In this document: piece by piece, positions 49,403 to 61,445 of the stretch
How the letters are laid out: every line of letters starts with the position of its first letter
How positions within the stretch are numbered: position 1 is the stretch's first letter
NCBI GenBank assembly: GCA_963921425.1
Contig: OY992832.1
Span: forward strand, 10,663,249 to 10,727,248
Length of the DNA stretch: 64,000 nucleotides
Direction of reading: 5' to 3'
Source: Dryas octopetala
Taxonomy: Eukaryota; Streptophyta; Magnoliopsida; Rosales; Rosaceae
Notes under the pieces: model-generated
What the model was told of the DNA's origin: nothing
What the model saw: only the letters and a program-made list of their open reading frames with translations
Database searches by the model: none
Program-made: the position numbers and the translations under genes

Positions 49403-52374
49403 ATGGTAAGTCACTTGTTTCTAATTTTAGTTTACTGTGTTGCTTAATAACTATTAATTGCTTAATTTTAATCGGGAGATATTTTTGATATGTGCAGGTG
49501 AAGTTTACAGCTGAGGAGCTCCGTAGGATTATGGACTACAAACACAACATTCGTAATATGTCTGTTATTGCGCATGTTGACCATGGTATACATTATACTG
49601 CACTTGTTTTTCTTATCAAATATCAATTAGGTGAAAAAGTATTACATTCTTGAGTTGATATATTGTTCCTAAGTTTTGAGCACATATTCTGGTTTAGTAT
49701 GATTTTATATGTTGAAATGTGTGAAGGCTATTATCAATTATGGGTTGGGAGTGCAGTCGAGGGAGTTGGTGAATATATTGTCTAAGTAGGGATATTTATG
49801 CTATTGCCTGTTTAAAGTAAAGTCATGTAGAGAGGCGCATTGCTGCCTGGAGTTTGATTTTTTTTTCTTCTTATTATGTTGCATCTGTGGCTGTCATGAT
49901 CAACTAATTATGTTGAATTTTTCCAACTCTCAGGGAAGTCAACCCTTACCGACTCCCTTGTTGCTGCTGCCGGTATCATTGCAACAGAAGTTGCTGGTGA
50001 TGTCCGGATGACGGATACCCGTGCAGATGAGGCAGAGCGTGGTATCACAATTAAATCTACTGGTATCTCTCTCTACTATGAGATGACTGATGAGTCTTTG
50101 CAGAGATACAAGGGAGAGAGAAATGGAAATGAGTACCTTATAAACCTCATTGATTCCCCTGGGCACGTTGACTTTTCATCTGAGGTCACAGCTGCTCTTC
50201 GTATTACTGACGGTGCACTTGTGGTCGTAGATTGCATTGAAGGTGTGTGTGTCCAAACAGAGACTGTGCTTCGTCAGGCCTTGGGAGAAAGGATCAGGCC
50301 TGTTTTGACTGTTAACAAGATGGACAGGTGCTTCCTTGAGCTCCAGGTTGATGGAGAGGAGGCTTATCAAACATTCCAAAGGGTTATTGAGAATGCTAAT
50401 GTCATTATGGCTACATATGAAGACCCCCTTCTTGGTGATGTCATGGTTTACCCAGAGAAAGGTACAGTTGCTTTCTCGGCTGGTCTGCACGGTTGGGCCT
50501 TTACCCTCACCAACTTTGCCAAGATGTATGCATCCAAGTTTGGAGTCGATGAGTCCAAGATGATGGAGAGGCTCTGGGGTGAGAACTACTTTGACCCAGC
50601 TACCAAAAAATGGACAAGCAAGAACACTGGTTCTGCTACCTGCAAGCGTGGTTTCGTTCAGTTCTGTTATGAACCCATCAAGCAGATTATCAACACCTGC
50701 ATGAATGACCAGAAGGATAAGTTGTGGCCCATGTTGACAAAGCTTGGTGTCACCATGAAGGGTGACGAGAAGGAGCTGATGGGGAAGGCACTGATGAAGC
50801 GTGTCATGCAGACCTGGCTGCCAGCTAGCAGTGCCCTGTTGGAAATGATGATCTTCCACCTTCCCTCTCCTTCAACAGCGCAACGGTATCGTGTTGAGAA
50901 CTTGTATGAGGGTCCGCTTGATGATCAATATGCTAATGCTATCAGGAACTGTGATCCCGAAGGACCTCTTATGCTCTATGTATCTAAGATGATTCCTGCT
51001 TCTGACAAGGGTAGGTTCTTTGCCTTTGGCCGTGTCTTTGCTGGTAAAGTCCAGACAGGTTTAAAGGTTAGAATCATGGGTCCCAATTATGTTCCTGGAG
51101 AAAAGAAGGATTTGTATGTTAAGAACGTACAGAGGACAGTTATTTGGATGGGAAAGAAACAAGAAACCGTTGAGGACGTGCCTTGTGGTAACACTGTTGC
51201 CCTGGTTGGTCTTGATCAGTTTATCACCAAAAATGCTACGTTGACAAATGAGAAGGAAGTGGATGCCCACCCCATTCGAGCTATGAAGTTCTCTGTCTCA
51301 CCTGTTGTGCGTGTTGCTGTTCAGTGCAAGGTGGCTTCTGACCTTCCTAAACTTGTTGAAGGTCTCAAACGTTTGGCCAAGTCGGATCCTATGGTTGTCT
51401 GTTCCATGGAGGAGTCTGGAGAGCATATTATTGCTGGTGCTGGTGAACTCCACCTTGAGATCTGTTTGAAGGATCTTCAAGATGACTTTATGGGTGGAGC
51501 AGAGATTATAAAATCTGACCCTGTTGTGTCCTTCCGTGAGACAGTCCTCGAGAAGTCTTGTCGCACTGTGATGAGCAAATCACCCAATAAGCATAACCGT
51601 CTATATATGGAAGCACGGCCCTTGGAGGAAGGTCTACCTGAGGCCATTGATGATGGTCGTATTGGCCCAAGGGATGATCCTAAGGTTCGTTCTAAAATCT
51701 TGTCCGAGGAATTTGGTTGGGACAAGGATCTTGCCAAGAAAATCTGGTGCTTTGGCCCTGACACTACTGGCCCTAACATGGTTGTGGACATGTGTAAGGG
51801 AGTTCAGTACCTTAATGAAATTAAGGACTCTGTTGTTGCTGGGTTCCAGTGGGCCTCAAAGGAAGGTGCCTTGGCAGAAGAAAACATGAGGGGTATTTGC
51901 TTTGAAGTCTGTGATGTGGTTCTCCATGCTGATGCCATCCACAGGGGTGGTGGTCAGGTTATTCCAACTGCTAGGAGGGTCATCTATGCTTCCCAGATCA
52001 CAGCCAAGCCAAGGCTCCTTGAACCTGTATATCTTGTGGAAATCCAAGCTCCAGAGAATGCCCTTGGTGGTATCTACAGTGTTCTTAACCAGAAACGTGG
52101 GCATGTGTTTGAGGAAATGCAGAGGCCTGGTACTCCTTTGTATAACATTAAGGCATACCTTCCTGTCATTGAATCTTTCGGATTCTCAGGTCAGTTGAGG
52201 GCATCCACTTCAGGGCAGGCTTTCCCACAGTGTGTGTTCGATCATTGGGAGATGATGTCTTCAGATCCATTGGAAGTTGGATCCCAGGCTGCACAGCTTG
52301 TTACAGACATCCGTAAGAGGAAGGGTTTGAAGGAGCAAATGACCCCGCTCTCCGATTTTGAGGACAAGCTTTGA
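49403..52374 (+). CDS. EEF2: Translation elongation factor 2, copy 1
   Basis: GTPase that translocates the ribosome during cytosolic protein synthesis. Exons 49403-49405 (only the ATG codon), 49498-49585 and 49934-52374 sum to 2532 nt, or 843 residues, exactly the usual plant length. The G domain has [14 protein letters not shown] (P loop, split by the second intron), the switch region [25 protein letters not shown] and NKMDRCF. Later domains include the diphthamide loop [14 protein letters not shown], where the last His before RGGGQ (about residue 700) is the modified one. The C-terminus is FEDKL. The coding region is intact. It differs from the second copy by about a dozen conservative substitutions. 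The open frames on the opposite strand are shadows. Confidence 0.97.
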
Positions 52375-53421
52375 GAAACTTGTCTGATGTTAGCAACCAA
52401 TTGGAATTGGGAGGGTTACTTTGAGACAGTAGTACGATTGCACTGCTTATTTTTGTTTCAGTTTTTCTGATTTTGTTTTATGGTTTTACCCTGTCGTAGT
52501 CAGTGTCCTGTGCGAGTTATGTTTTGTGCATGCTCAAAACATGAAGATTATGTAATGTTTTGTTGTTAACTTTGTTGTTTACTTAACAATTTCAGCCAAC
52601 TTTGGTACCTGCTATTTTTGAATTTTAAGATATACGCTTCTGTTTGTTTCATGGATTTGGTAGCGGATTGGTTCTTTCTAAAATTTATTGTCTTTTACAA
52701 GTGCTCAAAAATTGATTGCTTTAGCTGTTGCCTTGTTTTGATTTCATTGCCTACTAGTGAAATTGAGAAGGTCCAGACCAAAAAGTAGAATGAAAAGGTG
52801 CATTGCTGTGGCAGCAACAAGCTATTGGAGCCTTGGAGGAAAAACAATTACAGCAGAGTCGCATCCCCAGCAAACAAATCCGGCAAGTAATCAAAGTGGA
52901 AATCTGGCAGCCTCATGAGGTTATTGACATGAGTAATTCATGAAGCAGTGGCAAATAAGACTAAAAAGTCACTGAATGCAAGCAAATGTGAATGTGGATT
53001 GGTGAATGTTTGCATTGTTTGATTTGAGGTTCTATTGTATTCTCTTGCTTGATCAATAACCAAACTATTATTATTGCATATGGTCTCTGTTGTATTGGTT
53101 TGCTTGTATTTGTTTACAAACATCTTCCCAATGCAATGCAATGAATGCTACTAAGGGTTACGTGAGGCACAGGGGCTGGATTGTTTGAATATTGTCTTCG
53201 GTTACTTCCAAGATTATATGGAAAGTTTTAAAATTAACCAATTTTCTGTTTCAATTTTTGTAGAAAATTTATTTAATATTTGTTACTCTATAAACATATT
53301 TGCTATTTTGAAATTTATGTAAATATTTGAATTCTTTTCTGGACTGAATGTAGATATTTGAATTCAATATGAGATTTTACATTGGAGTTCTATTTTTTGT
53401 TTGTGTACGTTTGTTAGTATA
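52375..53421. other. 3' flank of EF2 copy 1
   Basis: 3'UTR and AT-rich spacer. No gene or clear repeat seen. Confidence 0.6.
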
Positions 53422-54069
53422 AGAGTATGTACAATGACATGACTAAATGATATGCTATATGCTAAATATAGCAGAATTGATAAAAAAGCTCACTACAATG
53501 ACATAGCTAAATTTAGCATTTGCTATGCTATTGCTAAATTTTTCACTATATATAGCATAAAATTTAGCAATTGCTATTAAGGAACTCAAGAAAAAAGTGG
53601 ACCCACCATTTGAAAAGTATGAGTAAATAAAGAATAAAAAACCAAGTGAAAAAAAAGTGATTGGTTGAAAAAGTGCTAGGTACCATGAGGAGAGAGACAT
53701 GAGGAGGGGCAACTGTCATGAGTTGATTGGCCATGTATTCAAATTTTACAATTCTTAAATTTGATTTTGACATGAAAAATAATAAAATATTAATTTGGGT
53801 ATTAAAATAATAATATTTAAATATATTTAATATTGGGCTCATATTAAAGATCTCATTAAAATATTTACAATGATATATTTATTAGAATAATTTAATATAT
53901 TAAATTTAATTTATAAGGATATATATATAAATATAAATATATTAAAAATATAAACATATTAACATATAGCAATAACTTTTGTGCCGGAGCAAAAAGCACA
54001 AAAGCTATTGCTAAATGCTAAAAGTCATGCTAAATATAACATATAGCAAAAAACCATTGTACATGCTCT
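53422..54069. mobile_element. TIR MITE (AGAGYATGTACAATG ends)
   Basis: Left end AGAGTATGTACAATG and right end CATTGTACATGCTCT are inverted, followed inward by matching TGCTATAT / ATATAGCA and CTAAATATAGCA-type words. About 648 bp, no ORF. A target duplication is not resolved, so the superfamily is left open. Confidence 0.68.
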
Positions 54070-54074
54070 AAAGG

Positions 54075-54116
54075 AAAAGTATATTCTTTTTGGTTAAAAA
54101 AAAAAAGTATATTCTT
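54075..54116 (+). mobile_element. Micro-retroposon: TTTGGTT plus poly(A)
   Basis: The 14-mer AAAAGTATATTCTT at 54075-54088 and 54103-54116 flanks TTTGGTT and A residues. It lies six bases right of the MITE at 53422-54069. Confidence 0.7.
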
Positions 54117-54406
54117 AAAGTATATGAATGATGTTCTTTGACAGACATAGAACTATATCTAAAAAGATTGGGAACTTATAAAATAGAAAGTGATTTCTCC
54201 GAAAAGAAACTAGATTAACATTTTTTTATTATTTTTTTATATTATTTTTTTACGAGTAAAGGCGGTCAAGGTTGCGGCCTTTCCTTGTTACATGGTGGAG
54301 AGAGAGAAAGGGATAGAGAGTGGAAGAGGGGGTCACTGGCCACTGATCCCGGGTGGGCTGGCCAACAAGGGTAAGTGGGGTTCAGAGACAATCTTTCATA
54401 GGCATT

Positions 54407-55618
54407 AGGGGTGTGCAAAAATACCGAAAAATTGAGTTTCGAACTGAACCAAACCGACCAGATCGATTTGGTCTGGTCTTTTTTTTGTTTGTTTTTGTTT
54501 TCGGATATCAAACCAAACCAAATCAATCCGAACTGGGAAAAATGCATTTTTAGTTCTTGTGTTTTACCTTACAATCAATTTGAGTCCTTGTATTTTCAAA
54601 ATTGTCAATTTGGTCCTTGTGTTTATGTTTACAAACAATTTTAGTCCACTACCACCAATTGTGGCGGCAGGTTTGTGGTGGATTTCACTTATTATGCCCA
54701 ATAGAGAGAAAGAGAAAGAAAGCTGATGGGGGAGAGATGGATGAAGGGAGGGTGAGGATGGTGGTGGTGTGTTGCTGTCGGTGATGGAAGGGAATAGATG
54801 GATGATTTTGGTGGTGGTGGACTAAAATTGCTTGCAAACATAAACACATGGACCAAATTGGCAATTTTGAAAACACAAAGACCAAAATTGATTACAAGGT
54901 AAAATACAGGGACTAAAAATGCATTTTTCCCATCCGAACTTTGTGGTTTGATTTTGGTTTTCAATATGGAAATTTTCGGTTTTAACCGAACCGAACCACC
55001 ACTGATAATATGTATTAATTTTTATATATTAATTGTTTTATATATGATTTTAATACCTATTAATTATAGAGTAAACCAAATTTTCTATTATAGTTTATAT
55101 ATGTTTTTAAACTATAGAAAGGTAAGCACTTATTACTTGTTCATTTTGCTGGCTGTTTATTTTGTTTTTTATGTTGTGTAACTGGTTAGAATTTGTCACT
55201 TGTTTGTTTATATTAAAATGTGTCACTTGTTTGTTTGTGTTAGAATTTGTCACTTGTTTGTTTGTGTTGGAATTTGTTAGAACTTGTGTTTGAATTTTTG
55301 AAAAATGCTTAAATTGTCAAAATGAGCCTTTATATAACCATATGAAGTGTGCAAAATGAGACTTTAGCTAGCCAAATTAGGCTTGCAAAGTGGGCCAATT
55401 ATCCAAAAAACTCACAAAGTTGGGTTTAATATTTTAGCCCAATTGTTATATGGTTTCCGGATAATCAAACCATCCGAACTACTATTCACGGTTAACCAGA
55501 CTAGTCAGATTGAGCTAGGCTTGATTTGGTTTTAGTTCTCAGATTGGCCATTTTGAAAAATGTTGATTTGGTTACGGTTATTTCTTTGTGGTTTAATTTT
55601 TCGAACCATACACACCCT
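54407..55618. mobile_element. hAT-like non-autonomous element, host of a nested MITE
   Basis: Left end AGGGGTGTGCAAAAATACCG and right end GAACCATACACACCCT are inverted matches (ATTAGGGGTGTG versus CACACCCTTAAT). Subterminal parts contain CCGAACTG / GGTTTAACCGAACCGAACC words. No 8-bp duplication is evident. Removing the nested element at 54535-54931 leaves about 815 bp. It carries several near-repeats of TTGTCACTTGTTTGTTTGTGTT (55193-55270). No transposase. Confidence 0.65.
54535..54931. mobile_element. Nested Mutator-type MITE with 9-bp target duplication
   Basis: A 397-bp element beginning GGGAAAAATGCATTTTTAG and ending CTAAAAATGCATTTTTCCC, a perfect 19-bp inverted pair, with arms extending further (TTTTACCTT, CAATTTGAGTCCTTG). 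It is flanked by the perfect 9-bp repeat ATCCGAACT at 54526-54534 and 54932-54940. The duplicated 9-mer is part of the surrounding hAT-like element, so this insertion is younger. No ORF. Confidence 0.9.
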
Positions 55619-55836
55619 TAATGGGCGTCATCTCACAATGAGATAAGACCCACAACACATGAGACCCACTTTATTATGAAAGTACGCGCTATTGAAGACT
55701 AAATCGTGAGACTTGGGTTAGTTTTTTGGTTTTTTTGTTTTTACAATTGAGGGTAGAGATGGAAGATTCATGAAAAAAAATGAGGGTAGAGAAAGCAATT
55801 GGGGGTATTATTAGCAGCTCCCTTCTCTTTTAACAC
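55619..55836. other. Short spacer upstream of EF2 copy 2
   Basis: No gene or repeat identified. Confidence 0.5.
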
Positions 55837-55922
55837 TGGGCCACAAATCTTTGACATTGTTCGGCCCATATGAAGCGTTGCCGAGCCCAACCCATGAAAC
55901 GAAAACCCTACCCTTATATAAC
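55837..55922 (+). promoter_or_regulatory. EF2 copy 2 promoter: site II motifs, telo box, TATA
   Basis: TGGGCC (55837-55842), GGCCCA (55863-55868), AGCCCA (55884-55889), telo box AAACCCTA (55903-55910) and TATA TTATATAAC (55914-55922). This is the same set of motifs as in copy 1 but with different spacing and flanks. The 5'UTR exon ends about 56019 (CTCGAG then GTTTGT). The intron reaches 57223 (or an alternative acceptor near 57178). Confidence 0.75.
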
Positions 55923-57246
55923 ACTCACACACGCATTCGGAACCCTCACATTTTCTCTCAGTTCCTTTTGCTCTTGTAGGCTGCGGAGAGTCCCTCTCAC
56001 GCTCTCGCTTCCTCTCGAGGTTTGTCTTTGTATTATTTTCTATTATTCAATGCAGTTCACTTCCTGCCTTTGATTTTCTCTCTCAGATTATTTTATTGTT
56101 TATTCCGATTGTTAGATTCAGTTCTTTTGATTTGTTTTTGTATTATGCATGCCTTCGATTTATTTTGTATTATGCATGCTTTTGATTCAATATTATTTAA
56201 TTAGATTTAGTTTTACATTTTTGCTGAACTCCCTCATGTATTGATATATCACATATGCTTCGTTTAGATCCTTGTTTTTCTCCGTTGATAACACTAAGCC
56301 TCTGTTTGTTTCCTCGGAAAATAGTTCCGTGGAAAATTTTTTCTTACGACGTTGGAAAACTTTTACATGACCTATGAGAATTTCGTTATTTATTTATCAA
56401 AATGTTTTGTATTAGATCCTTGCTTTTTATAACGATCAGTGATCACACTAGGCTCTGCCTGTTTCGCCGGAAAATATTTACGTGGAAAAAATTTCTGATA
56501 TTTTTTTTTCAATGGTGGAAAGCTTTTACGTAGCATATGATTATCAGAATTTCCTTAGATTTTGTGAGTAAATTTGTTTTCTTAAGAAGAAATTTTTTTT
56601 CCACCCAATGAATTCATTGTTTTGCCAATGCATGCTGAAAATATATCTTCTAGAAAGTATTTTTCTAAAATCTCCCAAACAACATAAAATTTTACCAGAG
56701 AGAAATTTTCTCTCCTTTGCTTAATTTCATTATTTTCCATTGAGATTTGTTTTTTATCTACTGTTTTTCTGTCTTGAAGCTGTCCTCAGATTTGATCAAT
56801 TTCCTTATCATTAATAAAATTATTACCTTGATACAGTATTAAATTCTCTTGAAAATATAATATTCAAAGTAGAGGTTATAGATAGATATTTATATGTAAT
56901 TTGTTTATTTATAATGGTTCTCTACTTCTCTTCAGTTATTCACTGGTCTGTTTGGATTGTGAAGTTTAAATTCTAGGGGTTTTAGTCAATCTTTAAGAGT
57001 TAAATTGTTAGAATGGAATGTTAGCTATGGAAAAAAGGATTGTATTTGTTTAGGAATTACAAGAAATACATAATTGTTCAAAAGGTGGTTTTTTTCAACC
57101 AATTTAGCCTTGTTGTCACATCTATAACTTTTCTTTCAAATGTTTAAGCTCATTCTTTCTATGGTTTTAGTGTTCAGGTGGTTCCTTGTCAGAGAAACAC
57201 CTCCTAATAAATACAAATTGCAGGTTACTCTTAAAGACGAGACAAG

Positions 57247-60200
57247 ATGGTAAGTGGCTCTATATCAGTCTAAGCCAATTGGTTGTTAAGATGCTCCATT
57301 ATTTGCTTAATTCTTAAGGAGAGTTATTCTTGATGTGTGCAGGTGAAGTTTACAGCAGAGGAGCTTCGTCGTATTATGGACTACAAGCACAACATTCGTA
57401 ATATGTCTGTTATTGCACATGTTGATCATGGTATTGATCCTTTTTTCTCTTGTTAATTTTTTTCTTTGTAATAGTGTTTAATAGTTTTATGTTTGAGTCA
57501 ATTTGTGCTATTTCCCTATTTGTGATTTGCTGCAAATATGTGATAGGTGCCTACTAATAGATATTTAATCATATAGTCTAGTAGTTGGGCACAGAGATTG
57601 TTGCAATAAAGTTTTTGTTGATTAGATTAGTCTACTGTTTCAAATCATGGTTTTTTGTTATAATCTACTTCTGACCAATTTTTTCATTGTTACTCTGACC
57701 TTCTAAACCATCTGTTCTTGTTCATAATTTTCTCCCTGATTAGATGTCTACTTGTATTTGTCATTTATTTTGTTTTTACCCCCAGTTTGCCATTTTCCAA
57801 TGTCCTTTTGTGGGTTGGTTCAAATTTATGATTGTATTCAATTTCAAATGGCAGGGAAGTCAACCCTTACCGACTCCCTTGTTGCTGCTGCCGGTATCAT
57901 TGCAACAGAAGTTGCTGGTGATGTCCGGATGACGGATACCCGTGCAGATGAGGCAGAGCGTGGTATCACAATTAAATCTACTGGTATCTCTCTCTACTAT
58001 GAGATGACTGATGAGTCTTTGAAGAGCTACAAGGGAGAGAGAAATGGAAATGAGTACCTTATCAACCTCATTGATTCCCCTGGGCACGTTGACTTTTCTT
58101 CTGAGGTCACAGCTGCTCTTCGTATTACTGACGGTGCACTTGTGGTCGTAGATTGCATTGAAGGTGTGTGTGTCCAAACAGAGACTGTGCTTCGTCAGGC
58201 ATTGGGAGAAAGGATCAGGCCTGTTTTGACAGTTAACAAGATGGACAGGTGCTTCCTTGAGCTCCAGGTTGATGGAGAGGAGGCTTACCAAACATTCCAA
58301 AGGGTTATTGAGAATGCTAATGTCATTATGGCTACATACGAAGACCCCCTTCTTGGTGATGTCATGGTTTACCCAGAGAAAGGTACAGTTGCTTTCTCGG
58401 CTGGTCTGCACGGTTGGGCCTTTACCCTCACCAACTTTGCCAAGATGTATGCATCCAAGTTTGGAGTTGATGAGTCCAAGATGATGGAGAGGCTCTGGGG
58501 TGAGAACTACTTTGACCCAGCTACCAAGAAATGGACAAGCAAGAACACTGGTTCTGCTACCTGTAAGCGTGGTTTCGTTCAGTTCTGTTATGAGCCCATC
58601 AAGCAGATTATCAACACCTGCATGAATGACCAGAAGGATAAGTTGTGGCCCATGTTGACAAAGCTTGGTGTCACCATGAAGAGTGATGAGAAGGAGCTGA
58701 TGGGGAAGGCACTGATGAAGCGTGTCATGCAGACCTGGCTGCCAGCTAGCAGTGCCCTGTTGGAAATGATGATCTTCCACCTTCCCTCTCCTTCAACGGC
58801 GCAACGGTATCGTGTTGAGAACTTGTATGAGGGTCCCCTTGATGATCAATATGCTAATGCTATCAGGAACTGTGATCCCGAAGGACCTCTTATGCTCTAT
58901 GTGTCTAAGATGATTCCTGCTTCTGACAAGGGTAGGTTCTTTGCCTTTGGCCGTGTCTTTGCTGGTAAAGTCCAGACAGGTTTGAAGGTTAGAATCATGG
59001 GTCCCAATTTTGTTCCTGGAGAAAAGAAGGATTTGTATGTTAAGAACGTACAGAGGACAGTTATTTGGATGGGGAAGAAACAAGAAACCGTTGAGGACGT
59101 GCCTTGTGGTAACACTGTTGCCCTGGTTGGTCTTGATCAGTTTATCACCAAGAATGCTACCTTGACAAATGAGAAGGAAGTGGATGCGCACCCCATTCGA
59201 GCTATGAAGTTCTCTGTCTCACCTGTTGTGCGTGTTGCTGTTCAGTGCAAGGTGGCTTCTGACCTTCCTAAACTTGTTGAAGGTCTCAAACGTTTGGCCA
59301 AGTCGGATCCTATGGTTGTCTGTTCCATTGAGGAGTCTGGAGAGCACATTATTGCTGGTGCTGGTGAACTCCACCTTGAGATCTGTTTGAAGGATCTTCA
59401 AGATGACTTCATGGGTGGGGCAGAGATTATAAAATCTGACCCTGTTGTGTCCTTCCGTGAGACAGTCCTCGAGAAGTCTTGTCGCACTGTGATGAGCAAA
59501 TCACCCAATAAGCACAACCGTCTTTACATGGAAGCACGTCCCTTGGAGGAAGGTCTACCTGAGGCCATTGATGATGGTCGTATTGGTCCAAGAGATGATC
59601 CTAAGGTTCGTTCTAAAATTTTGGCCGAGGAGTTTGGTTGGGACAAGGATCTTGCTAAGAAAATCTGGTGTTTTGGCCCTGAGACTACCGGTCCTAACAT
59701 GGTTGTGGACATGTGTAAGGGAGTTCAGTACCTTAATGAAATTAAGGACTCTGTTGTTGCTGGGTTTCAGTGGGCATCAAAGGAAGGTGCCTTGGCAGAA
59801 GAAAACATGAGGGGTATCTGCTTTGAAGTCTGTGATGTGGTTCTTCATGCTGATGCCATCCACAGGGGTGGTGGTCAGGTCATTCCAACTGCTAGGAGGG
59901 TCATCTATGCATCTCAACTCACAGCCAAGCCAAGGCTCCTCGAACCTATTTATCTTGTTGAAATCCAAGCTCCAGAGAATGCCCTTGGTGGTATCTACAG
60001 TGTTCTTAACCAGAAACGTGGGCATGTGTTTGAGGAAATGCAGAGGCCTGGTACTCCACTCTACAACATCAAGGCTTATCTCCCTGTCATCGAATCTTTC
60101 GGCTTCTCTGGTCAATTGAGGGCTGCAACTTCAGGGCAGGCTTTCCCACAGTGTGTGTTTGATCATTGGGAGATGATGTCTTCTGATCCATTGGAAGCTG

Positions 60201-60295
60201 GTTCCCAAGCTTCACAACTTGTTGCTGACATCCGTAAGAGGAAGGGCTTGAAGGAGCAAATGACCCCGCTTTCTGAGTTTGAGGATAAGCTATAA
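57247..60295 (+). CDS. EEF2: Translation elongation factor 2, copy 2
   Basis: Exons 57247-57249, 57343-57430 and 57855-60295 have the same lengths and intron phases as copy 1 and give 843 residues. The P loop, [17 protein letters not shown] switch region, NKMDRCF and the diphthamide loop [14 protein letters not shown] are all intact. Substitutions relative to copy 1 include LKSYKGER for [15 protein letters not shown] for MKGDEKE, GPNFVPG for GPNYVPG and QLTAK for QITAK. An open frame through the intron immediately upstream of 57855 is not coding, because the splice sites flanking it are conserved. Both copies look functional; the encoded proteins should be interchangeable. Confidence 0.97.
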
Positions 60296-61445
60296 GTTTC
60301 ACTTTTTTTTTATTGTTTTCATGTGAATTGAACTGTCGTCGGGAGGGATATACCATTGATGGCGCGGCCACTACAATATTTTTTATCTTTACCTTTAGAA
60401 ATGTCTGTTGGTTCTCTGTTATTGCTATGGACTAGTAGTGTTAGTGTCATTTATGGGTGTTGTCACCCATTCTTTTCATATTTGTTACTTTCCCGTGAAG
60501 TCTGAACAATTACTATTTACTACATTCTGGGTTGTGGAGTGCATTTCTTATAGTTTGCTTCTTACTTGACTTTGGTTTATGCCTCTTTTCTAATTACTAA
60601 TGAATTGTTTCTAATAACAGAGGTAGATCACTGTTCTCTCATCTTCCCCAGGTCTGTCTTTCTTTGTTTCTTATCCAACGGCCTCAAGTGTTTATTTTGT
60701 GATTGACAACTGAGATGCATATTTTCTTCTTCTGATTAAAGCTGTAAAGCACAGATTCAAAGAATGCTATTTAGCTTCCAAGCTTAGTTCTTCTGACGGA
60801 CAAGCAATCATTGCTTTCACAGAGCCTCTAAATTATTTCAAACAAAACCCCAAACAGGTCAACCATTTTCTCCTCTATCTCTAACCTTGCCATTTGCCAT
60901 CCATGTCTTTATAGCCAATGCAACCATTTGACTCACACTACTTTGTATCGATCTTCACAAAATTAGAATTGACCTTCTGATATTCACCTACTGTCTAAAA
61001 AACTAATTTCTTGAGAATCAGATCCCAAATTTTGGATTGTGTGTAACATTCTTATTGTAGTAAGATCTGGGTCTTTGGTCATGGATTTTGTTAGTTTTTA
61101 TTATTTAGATGAGTTAAACTTTAAATAAGTTTAATTTCATAACTTGAAAAACAAATAATTAAATGATTTGGGATGTTTTGAAAAAAAAAATGATTTGGGC
61201 CGCGTAACCCGATTTTAGGTTTGGCCCAATGATCTGCTCCCTTACCATATATTGGGCGACACGAACATTCATAAGAGTAGTAGATTCTTTATGGACCCTG
61301 AGAGGTCAGGCCCATAAACAGCGGTTTACATGCCTTACTATTCAACTAACTTCCAAAGTTCCAAGGTACGAAACTTTCAAATTTCCCAAAATTCCAACTT
61401 CCAAGTTTCCATACTTTGCACATACTCTGCACATACTCTGTAAAG
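60296..61445. other. 3' flank of EF2 copy 2 and MAD2B promoter
   Basis: EF2 3'UTR, spacer, then from about 61199 the upstream region of MAD2B with GGCCCA (about 61223) and TTGGGCGA (about 61251), site II-like words. No further gene. Confidence 0.5.
61161..61199 (+). mobile_element. Micro-retroposon: ATGTTTTG plus poly(A)
   Basis: The 12-mer AAATGATTTGGG at 61161-61172 and 61188-61199 flanks ATGTTTTG and A residues, immediately upstream of the MAD2B promoter words. Confidence 0.65.

Noticed and set aside
57860-58780. 306-codon open frame on the minus strand across EF2 copy 2 (and the 227-codon equivalent in copy 1)
   Set aside because: It mirrors the conserved EF2 coding exon and appears in both copies only because the sense codons are conserved; no own promoter or domain.
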